Made by a program: the position numbers and the translations under genes. This document shows, one piece after another, positions 48,037 through 59,989 of a stretch of 64,000 bases of DNA (position 1 is the stretch's first letter; each line of letters starts with the position of its first letter). The notes beneath the pieces are model-generated. The model ran no database searches, was not told where the DNA came from, and saw only the letters and a program-made list of their open reading frames with translations. Source of the stretch: Inonotus obliquus (lineage: Eukaryota > Basidiomycota > Agaricomycetes > Hymenochaetales > Hymenochaetaceae); assembly GCA_032164295.1 (NCBI GenBank), contig JAJHTX010000003.1, forward strand, positions 3,100,001-3,164,000, read 5' to 3'.

Positions 48037-48180
48037 GTATCTCCTAATTCGAATAGGGGCTGACACACGACTTCAGTTCTTAGAAGGAATGCTAAATATA
48101 CACTTGAACACTTTTGGAACGACGACGGAAAGTTCGTGCTTCAACACCTTATAAATTCAACAACCGCCTTGCACATGTAG
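48037..48180 (+). pseudogene. second copy of the intron segment plus a short exon-like frame
   Basis: Positions 48037-48076 repeat the intron end of the upstream small gene, up to the CTTCAG acceptor. What follows reads LRRNAKYTLEHFWNDDGKF and stops at 48178-48180. By position and by the KY-x-hydrophobic start, it resembles the first part of exon 2 upstream. It looks like a partial duplicate or an alternative terminal exon. No start or complete frame is present. Confidence 0.4.
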
Positions 48181-50849
48181 TACCATTACATGCTATCATA
48201 AGTGAGACTACGAATAAAAATCACTTCAATTGAGTTCATCGATAGCCTCTTTCCTCGTTTTCGGATATTGTTTCACAACAGTATAATCGACCAGTTTCGT
48301 TTCGAAGATGAGATGAATGAGGCGTGAAATCAGAATAAGTTCCCACTGCCTTGTACCACGCACCGATTTCTGAGATTCACACCGTCGTTTCGGCCATAAC
48401 ATAGATTGTAAGCGAGCATCACGACGAATAGAGTGGGAAGCAGGACAGTATCGCTAAGATATGCTTCGAAAGGCAGAAATTAGAGTGGTCATCACGCTCA
48501 CGAAGTGGTTCAGTACGACGGACCGTCCCTTTTCTGGTCTGAGATATTACTCCCGCACGGAGTAAGATGATCAACATAACTCGTATTTCATATATTCTTC
48601 GCTTCCTAACCTACGCAATACACTTCAACATTCACGGGTGCCTGATAAACAACAGCAAGCCTACTGAAGTATGAGGGTGGCAGAAAGTAGGCGAGATGAG
48701 GATGTCTCTATAATGAACTATTATCATTTTCCGGATGATGTGTATCGAATAACTCGAAACGCTCACCACCTGTGAGGGGCCCCATGAGCGTTCGAAAGGA
48801 AAGCATGGTATGGACCAGCATAGACCATATATTAGAAGTTACCACCGGCACTTGCAGTCGCGAAAAGTATCGTCCTCCACATTCGTACAGTGCGGTCATC
48901 AGACTGAGTTGTGTAGCCACGTCAGATAACAGCGCGTACGTCCAACCCCATCAACCATCCCCGGGTACCCTAGCAAGACCTGTCGCATCTATAAACGACT
49001 CAGAGGCAGGTGGTAGGGAGTTTTGGCTGCGTACCGTATACATAACCCGGAGGACGGACAGGTAGTCGCGACGGAGAGACGGAGGCATGTGACGATCGAT
49101 CGGACGAGGCCTATTATTCATGGTAGATGCACGAGAACCGAATCAGGGCCCGGGTATGGTTTCAGCATGTGAGAGAAGGACATAATATTAGAATGTAGCG
49201 GTGGGGAGGCCATTACAGGGCAGGGGATGAAGCCATTCCGTCGGCCCTAACAATGATACGTCGACTTTCGAATTGTGTTGCAGTTGGATCGTAACCCTTG
49301 CTGGTGCTGTAGCGGATGTAGATGATAGAGACGGATTCGAGGACTTTGTCGCAAGCAACTGCGTTGCCGTCACTGGCTATGATGACTCAAACCATTGCGC
49401 AGGGTGAGACTCCGACATGGTGGGAGGGAGTGAAGAGGCCGGTGGTGAAGGAGGGTAATACGAGTGGCGCGCCCTTGCACCTCCGTAGACCGTGCATCCA
49501 TATCCTATCGCTCACTAGTACGCACAGGAACAGCTGTATCCAAGGCACCCACATCTTCCAAGAGGTCGCCTTGTGTCGATACAGGAATATGGGCAAACGT
49601 CGAGACGAGCCCGTTAACGGTCGTCTTCAGAACAGAATCATCCGCGTCTGTTGCCTCTTCTTCAAGCTCAGAATCGTCATTTAGGAGCGACAATTCGGCC
49701 CAATAGCCTTCGGAGACTTGAGAGATTACGCTCAGTATAATCGTGGAAAACTGAATAGATTGATAGATTGTGATCATTATTCATTGATTGAATCAGCCAT
49801 CTGAACGGGAAGATACAGAGTATACGGGACGTACCAAGTCTGAAAATCCAAACATAAATCTTACGACAACAGATCTAACGATATCTATCGCAAGAGCAGC
49901 TCCAAACTTTTGACTTTCATAATATCGATTCCTAGTCTACGAGACTCGCATCAATTTCTCGCAAATCAGCCTCACACACAAAAAATGAAAACACAATTAC
50001 CTTAGCCAATATCATCGACGAGTTACAAACACGTAACTTAGACCTGGAAAGTAGCCAGGTCGCGAGAACGAACGAGTCCTGAGCTTTCTCGAGCAAGACA
50101 CTGGCAGTTTTCCTTCGCAGAAATACGAAGCACAGAGGCATTGACAACGCGAAACCAATAGCAATCCAAGAAGCCAGAGTTCCTGGTGCCTTCAATGTAT
50201 AGTCGTCCCATGTCATCCTTTAGTAGTTTAGCTAAAGGCAAGGATCCGAGATACAGCAGCGACCGGAAGACAGCAGCACAGCTTCAAGAATTCCAAGTAA
50301 AAAGGTTACGGGAATTAGACAGAATTCTAAACGGATAGAGCGTAGCCGTCCAAGAACAAAGTTGAAGTTGGAAGTAGAGATCCTTTTGGTACTTGTGCCA
50401 CTGTGAAAGTCGAAACTCGTGCCGTTACCGTTCGTCAATACCTCGTGATCCGTATCTAATAATAGAAAGAAAGAACGAAGTAAGCGAGCCACACTGTACT
50501 TGGTAAGCTGTGTAATGTGAAGCAAAAAAATAAGCGTGAAGGACAGGCCTATTTATCCATATTCTACACGCTACCTGCCAAATAAACCATTCGGTGGGCT
50601 AGACAAAATAGTTTCGAACGTTATGCCGTTCGTTTTTCCAGACTCCAACTCCAAAAGACCCGCTATATAAATATAGCATAGGGAATAAGAAATGATTCCA
50701 GGGAACTAATCGAAAGCAAAACAACAACATCATGAGCAGCCAAAATATTTACAAAAAAGACGAACAAATTTTTCATCAAGACCCACGAAAATCAAAATAA
50801 GGATCCCAAGGTCAAGGACAAACAAACACCTCACACACACACAAATCTA
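48181..50849. other. largely gene-poor interval
   Basis: Apart from the unresolved membrane-protein candidate at 49505-50525, nothing recognisable is seen. The last 250 bases are A-rich and are the probable 3' UTR of the minus-strand Clr2-type gene. Confidence 0.4.
49505..50525 (-). CDS. possible small membrane protein, exon joins unresolved
   Basis: Minus-strand frames in succession contain two strongly hydrophobic helices (IRLEFCLIPVTFLLGILEAV near 50290 and LASWIAIGFALSMPLCFVFL near 50150), and later an acidic segment (NDDSELEEEATDADDSVLK near 49670). Together they look like one intron-split membrane protein, but I could not find joins that keep phase. No family recognised. It may be decayed. 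Confidence 0.3.
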
Positions 50850-53763
50850 TCACACATCATCATCAATAACAATCGTATTCCTCATCCGCGCAACATGTCC
50901 CCTCCAATGCCCAACAACCTGACTCCAAGCAACACTCTCCGCCTCACGCAACATCTGTCCACGCCTCGGAACAAATTTCGAAGCATCCACAGAATTATAA
51001 ACACCAGGTACAAGTCCTTCCAACGCTCGTATCGCTTTACTTTCCCTTGCATCAGGGTTTTCTAGCGCTGCGAGTACACGGGGTTGTAAGAGAGTGTTGG
51101 AGAGTAAGGAAGGGTAGTATCGGCCGGCGAGAGTTGTTAGAGGCATGATAATTTCGTGTCCATTACGTAGGATTGGTCTGAATTTTAGGGAGTGGGGAGC
51201 GGGAGGTGTTGGATAGATGTTTACGGCCGATTTGAGCGGACCTGACAAGGAAGGATTTGGAGGTACGCCTGATTCCGTCTTTGGTTCTGATGGGCCGGGA
51301 AGTATTACTCGTTCCGTAGCATGGCCATTTGCATGTTGCGATATCGTAGGAGGCTGGTTGGGCGTCCCGTCTGCCATGACTATATCAGCTTGATTAGGAG
51401 GCTCGAAGAGTAACTCAGGATTCGGAGTGAATAGATCTGTCGATGAATCGTTCGTCCCATTTGTAGGAGCTACCCCACCTTGGTTGGGCATTACAGCTCT
51501 AATCGGAGTGGGAATCACCCCACCAGAAGATTCCCGTCGACTCTGATTAACAGACGCCCCATTCAGCGTCGTTACATCCCCTTTAGGTTCAACCTGTCCA
51601 AATTCCTCCCCTTCAGGCTCCCAATCATCGTCCGCGAGCTCGAACAACATCCCACACATCCTACATTCGTTCTGATTACCCTGCCCGTCTTCGCTAGGCA
51701 CTTGTACTACGAAAAGACCATCAAGGCGTAAGAAGAGGGATCGTGGCCAGGCTCCATAGTTGCGGGAGTTGTCATCTTCCTCGGCATGAACTTCCATGAC
51801 ATCACTTTCTTCAGTCGATATTTGTTCCCTTATCTGCGCCTTGCTGTCACCATTCTCGTCCCGAACTTCCACGACTTCACCCTCTTCAGTCGGTATTTCT
51901 TCCCTAATCTGCGCCTGAACTTCTGTGACTTCACCATCTTCAGTTGACATTTCTTCGACACCATTCACATGAGCATCAACGTGCGCAGGAGGATGAGAGG
52001 AGCGTGAGCCGTTACTGGATTCTGCTAATTCACGACGCCCAGCACCAGATGGTTTCTTGATCGTATCGGTGCCTTCCGGAGCAAGCTGGTATCGTCCAAG
52101 CTTCAACCGCACCAAATCACCCATCCAAATACGCTCACCTCCCCACCATAATCCTTGGAACCGCAACTGAGTCTCAACTGCACCGAAACTCAAACTCTGA
52201 GTACCAAGCGATCTCTGGCCTTGACCTTCAGCAGGAGTGAAATTGCCATTCGACGTGCTCGTGACAACCGACCGCTCAAATGCACCGGGATTCATCTGAA
52301 GTTTGTATTCCCATTCATCGGTAGGAGTCCAAAACTCCGTCAAGCGTGCGGCGATCTGAATAGCTGTAGAAAACGCTCCTGCCGCAGTATCCAAGTAGAA
52401 CGTTCGATCCTCGACTCGCGCAAAGGAGGGTTTCGAAGGAGGAAACGGATCGAAAGCCTGAAATCGTTTGAACAAAGCTTGTTCAGCCCGTTCGGATTGC
52501 GGTTGCGAATCGTAAGCCAAGATAGTCCCATCCTCGCCCTTATTCTCATTAGGATCAGGTCCGAGGTCAAAAATGATGGATTTCAATTCGAGAATGAGAT
52601 CGTGGTCTGGTGCGTCAGACTGGTAAGGGAGAATGTGATCACTTCCATACATCACTGTCTTGGAGACGACAAGTAGATTGATAGTATAAACGGATTTATG
52701 AACAATTGTCCATGGGTCCGTATCGTCGACTTTAGAAGAAGATGGTTTGCCGTCTCCGTTGGTCGAGTTGTGAGATGGTTTCAGGGTAACCTCGGCCTTG
52801 AAATTCACTTCCTCAATCATGCCAGGCCAAAAGGTGATTTGCTCCGAGGCAGGACTTCGATCGTCCACAGATATCGGATAGTCAAGCTTCACCCAGACCA
52901 ACTCTCCCTCCCGCGCCCATCGACGTTCTCCTAACGATTTCGGTCCCAAAAGCGCTCGTAAATCCTTCTCTCGTTCTGGATTCGCATGCTGTATCGGACC
53001 CTTCGGTAACCTAATCGGATTCGGCGCTTTACGAACAGCAGCAAATACACGGCCTTCCCTTACAGGTAAGATACGCCTACGTTTCTCCCTTCGTGGAAGT
53101 TCAGCGAAACGTGCCAATGAAGGTGATCCACCTTGACGTTGGGATAGACCCATCGCGTCGCTAATTTCGCGTTGAGGTTTCCCTGCGCAGTATTTGCATT
53201 CACACCTCGAGCGGTTTTGCGATGTATCGGTCATGAGCCAGTATGCGTGTGGTATGAATTCCTGGGGCGAACGAAACCGAGCTGCGTGTACGGAACCTTC
53301 ACAGAAACCACCGAGTCAATTCGTTGAAACAGAAGATGCAGCAGTTTGATGGGCGCACCGACAAGATACAAGTCATGCCGCACTTTCCCACCCAACTGTC
53401 CCTTATTATGATCATAGAAATGATATCCGTAAGGCCAGTCCTTAAGCACCCAACTCCTACTTTCTAACAATGAAATGAAACATTTTAGTCCCCTCGTATC
53501 CACCAGTTCATTCACTCCTACTCACCAATATCTGGATATTTCAACATCTCCGCAAGAGCCTGTCCTATCACGATCCGCCACTTGACCGCCACGCCATCAT
53601 CAACCGACACTGGCTGCATAAAATTGACGTGACCTTCACTATCAGGATTCTCCACCGTGTTCGTCGGCCACCGACTCGGATCGCCATCTGATGCCTCAAT
53701 AACAACCCACTTTGGATTGCTAGGCAAAGTCGCTTCTTTGAGGCTTCGAGATTTTCCTGTCAT
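50850..53763 (-). CDS. Clr2-type transcription-silencing protein
   Basis: Three exons, 53763-53526, 53463-53359 and 53296-50850, join in phase to give 929 residues. Clr2 in fission yeast is a subunit of the SHREC histone-deacetylase complex that silences heterochromatin. Landmarks recalled from the family: ESRSWVLKDWPYGYHFYDHN with RHDLYLVG, RFRSPQEFIPHAYWL and the Cys cluster CECKYC in the first third. A BAH-like stretch (WAREGELVWVKLDYPI, FWPGMIEEV) and a second ligand-like segment (WWGGERIWMGDLVRLKLGRY) follow. A repeated acidic unit (EDGEVTEVQAQI, EEGEVVEV, AQIREQISTEES) lies around 51790-51960. The C-terminal part is disordered and then helical. The nucleosome-silencing role is inferred from the family. 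Confidence 0.8.
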
Positions 53764-54643
53764 TTTTGGAGTAGGGAGCAGGGCGTAAGGTAGGCGCGTA
53801 GCGCGCAGAAGAGAGTGAGGTTGAGTGAGTGAACCTGAATCGACTTCACGAACGCCGATCCGTAGATCAGTGATCTGACAAAATTAAACCACGTGATTCA
53901 AGAATGTTAGCTTTCTGAATTTTTTCTTCTCCTCCCGCCGAGTCGTCTTTGAAAACCATCATGGCGATGTGAATATGACCAGGTTGCACTCCCTCGACAC
54001 TGCTTCTTACTTTCCGTCTGAATCGCCGTATCTTTGAGCGCACTGAGCGGCTCTGGCAAGAATAACTATTGCTTTCACCGACAACATTCCGCAGCAGGAT
54101 GACGTTCTATCTGGGTTGCACATCGCAGATAGTCCATGATCGCCAACTCGATGTAGATGCACAGAGGAAACCATAGAAACGTTCCTTAAGACTCGAGGAA
54201 ATAAAATGTCTGTTCTGAGTTCTGACTCCATTTACCATCTTGGAATTCATCTTGCGGCGTATTTCAGCTGCCGTGATTCATCTACGTTCTGCACGAGTAT
54301 ACACACACTGCAGTTGCGTTAAATTACACGGCAAGATTAGTTAGCTATATACTTATACATGTATGTATGTATGTATGGCGACTCAGTCCAAAGCAGATTA
54401 CCTTTTTACTTCAAATTTATCATTGTTGAGAAGGCATTTTGATTGGATTGTACATTTCTTTCCTCTTCTTTTATTTTATTTTTTCGTTTTGAAGTTGAAA
54501 GTTGAAGACGCTTCGTAACTCGTTATTGTAGTATTCATGAGAGATCTGTTTACCTGAGTGGGGCTCTAATTTAAGTGCTGTATATGAAATGCATATCAAT
54601 ATTATACTAATCCTTTTGTCACGCTTTCTGCGCGTTTCGTGCT
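53764..54643. other. intergenic interval
   Basis: Upstream region of the Clr2-type gene and downstream region of the MFS gene. Contains a TATG/ATGT microsatellite near 54357-54377 and T-rich DNA near 54460-54490. No gene supported. Confidence 0.45.
54357..54377. repeat. TATG tetranucleotide microsatellite
   Basis: About five tandem copies of ATGT between the Clr2-type and MFS genes. Confidence 0.7.
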
Positions 54644-56799
54644 CTAGATCAGCCGTCGGCGCTTCCCATCCGGTGCGAGTAACCAGAGTCCAATCATCAC
54701 TCCCATAAGAATCACAATCCTACAAAAAACAATTACTCAAAATCACAATCGGTAGAACCTCAAGAGAGTCGACTCGACTTACACAGGTTGCAGGCTAACA
54801 ATACCAAATCGTTCAGCAAGAGCACCAGTGATGAAAGGGAAAATCGCCGAGCCTGTCCAACTTCGATTTAATACACAAGTTCAAGTCCATACACGAAGAT
54901 CTCTATCGCTACACGCACCTGAAAATCCGAAAGAAGCTATCCAGCCTATTGATCCAGTAAGCAACCACTGGGGTACCAGACGACCCGTTTCATTCATAAG
55001 AATAGGATACATCGGTCCGAGGAAGAAGCCGACAAACGAGACTGCTACTGCAGCACCGATAACATTCGGGACTAGCCAGACGACCAGTTCGAGGCTGAAA
55101 AGTCCTCAGTTGCGGTTCCAATGTTATCAAGTAGGATATGGACAATACGGACCCGATAGACAATAGCATGTAGATATACATGACTCGATGTTCTCCAACC
55201 TGGGGACCCGTCAACAATCAGTTTCTCCTCATTCTACGGTACATACCTTCTCATTCAACCAAAGAAGAGCAACACGTCCAAGAGTAATCCCTTTCAGTGA
55301 TAAATGACGTTAACCATTTATCTTCGAAAGTGCTAAGAAGTCCGTCCATACCTCCAAAGAAACCCGTGGAGACATATCCCGCAGAGGGACCCGCACCGCG
55401 ATAGTCCTGGAGATACGATACGGTCCAGCCTAGCAGCAGCAGTCTCATCAGCCCATTGGCCACTTATTTGGTGATTTTACGAACCTGCTAGCGTGATTTC
55501 AACCCCAACATATACGAGACTGAAGAACGCCAAAAGATGGGTCGATTTATTCGTCAGGATTTGCCTGTATTTGCTATGTTGACTTGTGCCACGTTTCCGT
55601 GCAGCTTCACCAATCTCGTAGTAGCAATCTGAATATACGTTTTAGATTTTTCAGGGCTCTCGTATCACCCATAGAGCAACGTACCATCCTGGATTTTACC
55701 CTTGAAGACCAGTAATAGGATGGTTGTATTCATTGCGGCGAGTCCAACTGAAACCACAAAATGAAATGACCAATGTCTGGGCATCTGCGCAAACTGTGTA
55801 GCGGAAAACGGCGCAATCATGGCACCTAATCCTGCGAATGTTACAACCAAATGAGAAGAGTACTATCATACCTCATTTTCATCACATACCATAGATTGCA
55901 TGCATAAGTCCCATCTTTGCCGAGGAATTCTCGGATAGTCCAGCCACGTATGCATTGCATTGTGCATCCTGAAATGATCGGTAAGGTGTGAATGTCAGGA
56001 TAGCCGATACTTACTTGGAGAGATATACCCCATCCGTTAATGAAAAACGCGATGCAAAAGGCAGGGAACGGCAGTGGAGGCGCCAGTAGCGCATACGCAA
56101 TCACCTGCGCAACTGATCCTAGAACAACAGTCACGCAAAAAATAGTGAGCGAAAACAATTCAAGCTAACCAAAAAGCAAAACCTATACGCGACGGTCAGC
56201 GTGCAATAGAGAAAAGAGAAAACGAAAAAATTACTTTTCCAAAGCCGAATTTATCTGTCAGGTAAACATTCGAGGTCGCCCCTGCAAGGAAGCCCTACAA
56301 TCCACGACGGTGCTCAATGGAATCCAAGTTCGGTGAGTACTGCCGACCTACCACACAATTCGCAATAAAAATCAAGGATACAATAGTATAATTGACCTAT
56401 AAATAGAAATGTGAGAGGCGCGATGCGCCCTCCGAGTCAAAGTACCTCCGTGCGGGGCGGACGAACATGATAGTACACCTGGAACCTAGGAATCAAAGGA
56501 CCGTACATTCCACCATCCCACCCGGCCAGGAATATAGCGAAGAAAAGTGCAAAGAGCTGTACTCTTTCTCTTCGTTTCGTTGCTGGACTACGAGATTGAG
56601 CGGTATCATGATGTTCTTCAGATTTTTCGTCCGGTGTCTCGTTAACGGCTGGGACGACTACGTCTTTTGGTGCGTCGGAGAACTTTGAGATGTCGATCTC
56701 AGCATCGCTACGCGAGGAACGATGGGTTTGTCTGTCGACACTCGTAGTGAATGCCGTCCCGACGCCAATAGTATTTACCTCCTGGAGCTCAGACATCAT
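54644..56799 (-). CDS. MFS transporter, Bsc6/fucose-permease-like group
   Basis: Twelve-helix major-facilitator protein, likely in the plasma membrane; substrate unknown. About ten exons run from ATG at 56799 to TAG at 54646-54644. A hydrophilic N-terminus of ~75 residues precedes the first helix (VQLFALFFAIFLAGWDGGMY then GPLIPRFQVYY). Other segments: SLIFIANCVGFLAGATSNVY, GLMHAIYGLGAMIAPFSATQ, a central loop DDCYYEIGEAARKRG, STHLLAFFSLVYVGVEITLA, GFFGGMDGLG, EKVGEHRVMYIYML, and the last helix IVILMGVMIGLWLLAPDGKR. The GWDxGxxGPLIP start is the pattern I recall for Bsc6-like MFS proteins of mushrooms. Most joins follow good GT-AG sites; two in the middle are approximate. Confidence 0.85.
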
Positions 56800-57117
56800 A
56801 GCGTATAGTTAGTGGAAAGAGCAGACGTGTGTAGTGTTTCTTCTGGGGAAATGAGTGACTCGACCAGTAATTAATAATCAGTGTACGTTGAAGAAGCATT
56901 TCCGGTCAACCGAGAAGAAATCCTGTTGGGCGGGCGCTGTAAACTGAGTCCCATGCGGGGAGAAACATAGAGCGCCAAGAACAGAGATACTCAGATAATC
57001 CGAGATATTTCCGAAGCTCACGTGTTCTAATGCTTACAAATAAATTTTCTTTCTGGGGAGTGGCAATCTCCAAGTGCCGCGCGAGCCCCCTTTTTTTCAA
57101 GCGGAGTTGTAACATCT

Positions 57118-57960
57118 ACCATATATGGTAAGAAACAGCGATCCATATTTACCGCCTTTCGATACAATGTACCAATCCTTCATGAGACCAGATAATTAGC
57201 ATTTTATGAGAAATATACCAGAGAATTAAATAAAGACATTCACTTGATATGATACTAGACAAATTAAGACCAAAATGAGCATACATAGCATGTTTTATTG
57301 TAGATTATTACCAGTCAACAGTACTCATGGTCTTGAACAAGGTCTTTGGTGATGTTGCTGGTTATTCATTTGTATACACAGTGACTTTCTAATATGAATA
57401 TATCAGAAGCATACTATCCGCTGTATTTTAAAGCTTGCTAAACTGATTCCTTGATGTAGATGGTGTCACTGTATGCATCTCTGAGAAAGACTAAGATAAG
57501 CACTATGCAGTATCATTGATGGCATTTTTGGAGCTTGTACAGGTACCATGGTATATTTACTTGATTTATCAAATGAATTTTGTGCTTACAGACATTTTGC
57601 AATATTTTCTTGCATTATTGCTCTTTTGCTGGTTCGTGCACCCATACAAATGCAATGTCACGTGACAGAGTTTTCCTTTATTCGGTGAGATTCAATGCAC
57701 TCTTCGAACACTCAGAACTCAGTGAATTTCTCAACGATTTCCATGTAAATGTACGAATCGCATTGTTTCATGACTATCTTCATTTTGTTGAGAAAAAATT
57801 TTCAAGAAATTATCTAGTTCCTTAGATATGACCTAAAACTATACAATATCTCGGCGGATTTTAGTAAAAGTCGGTTTCTTTTTTGAAGATATTGGTCTAA
57901 AGACATCAAGGACATGATATACACACTTAATACTAGTGATCTTTGTGATGTGGGAGGGTT
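57118..57960. other. AT-rich island
   Basis: An abrupt change to clearly AT-richer DNA starts at a perfect 14-base palindrome (TACCATATATGGTA, 57118-57131) just after a T7/GC-rich tract, and ends near 57960. One plus frame (57580-57825) runs 81 codons without a recognised domain. No terminal inverted repeats or target-site duplications were found. It may be an old insertion or an AT-rich relic. Confidence 0.45.
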
Positions 57961-58031
57961 ACATGCAGTCGAATGTGTCTCTCAAAAACCGGTCATCGCT
58001 TATGCTTAAGCGAGCTCCGGCACGACGCGGC

Positions 58032-58058
58032 AACGACCGTGAGAACGGTCGTTTTTTT
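58032..58058 (+). other. perfect 9-bp hairpin with GAGA tetraloop followed by T run
   Basis: AACGACCGT (58032-58040), loop GAGA (58041-58044), ACGGTCGTT (58045-58053), then the T run continues to 58058 (seven T counted from 58052). The stem is perfect and the loop is a GNRA type. The form equals an intrinsic terminator, which is not expected in a fungal nucleus; a Pol III stop or chance is possible. Confidence 0.6.
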
Positions 58059-59719
58059 GATAGGGATTGCCACTCCCCATTCTTTCGTCGGTTTTCATGC
58101 CATGCGAGTTTGCGACTCTGCCAGTGAACCGTCACAGTCTGACTTCTCGCTCTCGCCGAGCTCTGTACAGTACGAAACCGGTCCATTGAGTCCACTGAGA
58201 ACAAGCTTACAACGGCACAGTGTGCCGGTGCTTCTAGGACAGGATAACAGCCAATACTTCAGGATGACAACGAGCAGATACATGCACCTCATCTGAGTTA
58301 TTACACGCGCGATCCATTATGCTATTGCCATTGTCCAAGTCGGTGCGTTTCTCCAGCTGGAGAGCGGAGACTGATCCACATATCGGTTTACTTATGTAAT
58401 GTCAATATCGACACTCCTCGTAGTAGGCCTTTGCGCACCTTTGATGCCGTTGTGTATTCACACATACATGTATACCCAACACAAAGACACACTTCCAACA
58501 GCCTCGATACACCCACTCACATCCTAAAGGCAGATATACTCTTGTTCCGGAAAGATCAGGGCGGAGAGATTAGGCTTTGCTCGTGTTTTTCCTATGTATC
58601 CGGAGTCCAAAGTCCAAGTTTACACAAAGCGAATAATCACCTGAAAGAATATCATTCGTTCAGCACGGAACAAACTTCAGGATACATCTACATAGGACGA
58701 ATCGAAATAAACCAAGTTCCGGGTGGGAGAACAAGTCGGTCCGGACTGTCGGACCATCAGTTTCGCTGAGGATCGAGTACGGAAATTTAGACGATATTTG
58801 ATCTAAAATCAGCTCGGATCGTGGAGGGTCGAGTCAGAGCACTGCGTCGAAATCCAGAGTGAGTGTTATGGAAGGAATAGTACTGAGATCCGAAACGTCG
58901 AGCGCCAATATTGTGGCAAATTCTACTCGAGTCCTTCCATACATACCCATACATACCCTGCCGTCTATGGACGATCCCCCAGAAACCGGACCGAAGCTGA
59001 AGCCTGACAAAGCTGTACATGTGCCAGCTACATAATGTTAAATCGTGGCTCGGTCGCGTTTGTCCTGCTACGAAACGCGGGGCTGTTCTGAAAGAGGGAG
59101 ACTAACAACCAGTCGGAGCTTCAAGAACACCGCGTTGAAGCAGGACAGGAACACCAATCCGGAAGTTGTACCAGTCAAAGTGCGGGGGTGGCAGTGGAGA
59201 AAACCAAATGCATGTGATTCTTTCTTTCTTGTTCCTCGCTCCAATTTCTGATTCGGTATAGCTTTAACCCGATAACGGATACTACTCGTTTCATACGAGT
59301 ACAGTTACTAAACAGAGAGTTGGAAAAACGACTAATAGAATGAGGGTAAACTCGAGATCGGTGGCTGCAGACGGATCATCTAGAGATCCACAAGGCTGAG
59401 GATCCAAATTGAAAACGATGATGAAGACCGAAACAATCTCATTCTGACCTGAGCAGATTTCACAGCAGTACATACCAACAATAGTGCCGCTTGCTGACTT
59501 GACTCTGCCAGGTCCGAGCTTCCGAGCTTCCGACGAATCCTGTGATCCAGCCGTCCACACCCGATTCGGAAAACGGAATAACGGAAAACGATAAAGCCGG
59601 AAATATTCAAGCAAGTTAGTAAATATTAATATTGACTTCGGACCTCTTCATCGTCACATTAACGCCGACTATATGCGTTTCGCATCAGCATCAACCATCA
59701 ATAATCATCAGATATAGAC

Positions 59720-59989
59720 TCAGAACTTGCCAACATTACTAGGTACTTCCGCGGTCTGCAGAATTCCTCCTTCCGGGGACCCCGGATTCGTCAGTACGGC
59801 TTTTAGTTCATGCAGTAAGCCTATGACGCGTCCAAATGCTTCTCTTTCTCGAGGAGAGGATGGCGCAGAAGGCACGGGTAAGGGAGGCAAAGGACGGACG
59901 GTGAGTGGACCAGCGGACTTTGAGAAGTTAATGCGTTGCTTTCGGAGAAAGGAAGGGGAGATAGATAGTAACTCTGATGCGAGTCTCAA
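59720..59989 (-). CDS. unassigned short coding-like frame
   Basis: An 89-codon minus-strand frame with protein-like composition: SISPSFLRKQRINFSKSAGP, then PLPPLPVPSAPSSPREREAF and GRVIGLLHELKAVLTNPG. It could be the last exon of a gene, but no partner exon or family was found, and the opposite strand is also open. Confidence 0.22.
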   Translation of the reverse strand: MRLASELLSISPSFLRKQRINFSKSAGPLTVRPLPPLPVPSAPSSPREREAFGRVIGLLHELKAVLTNPGSPEGGILQTAEVPSNVGKF

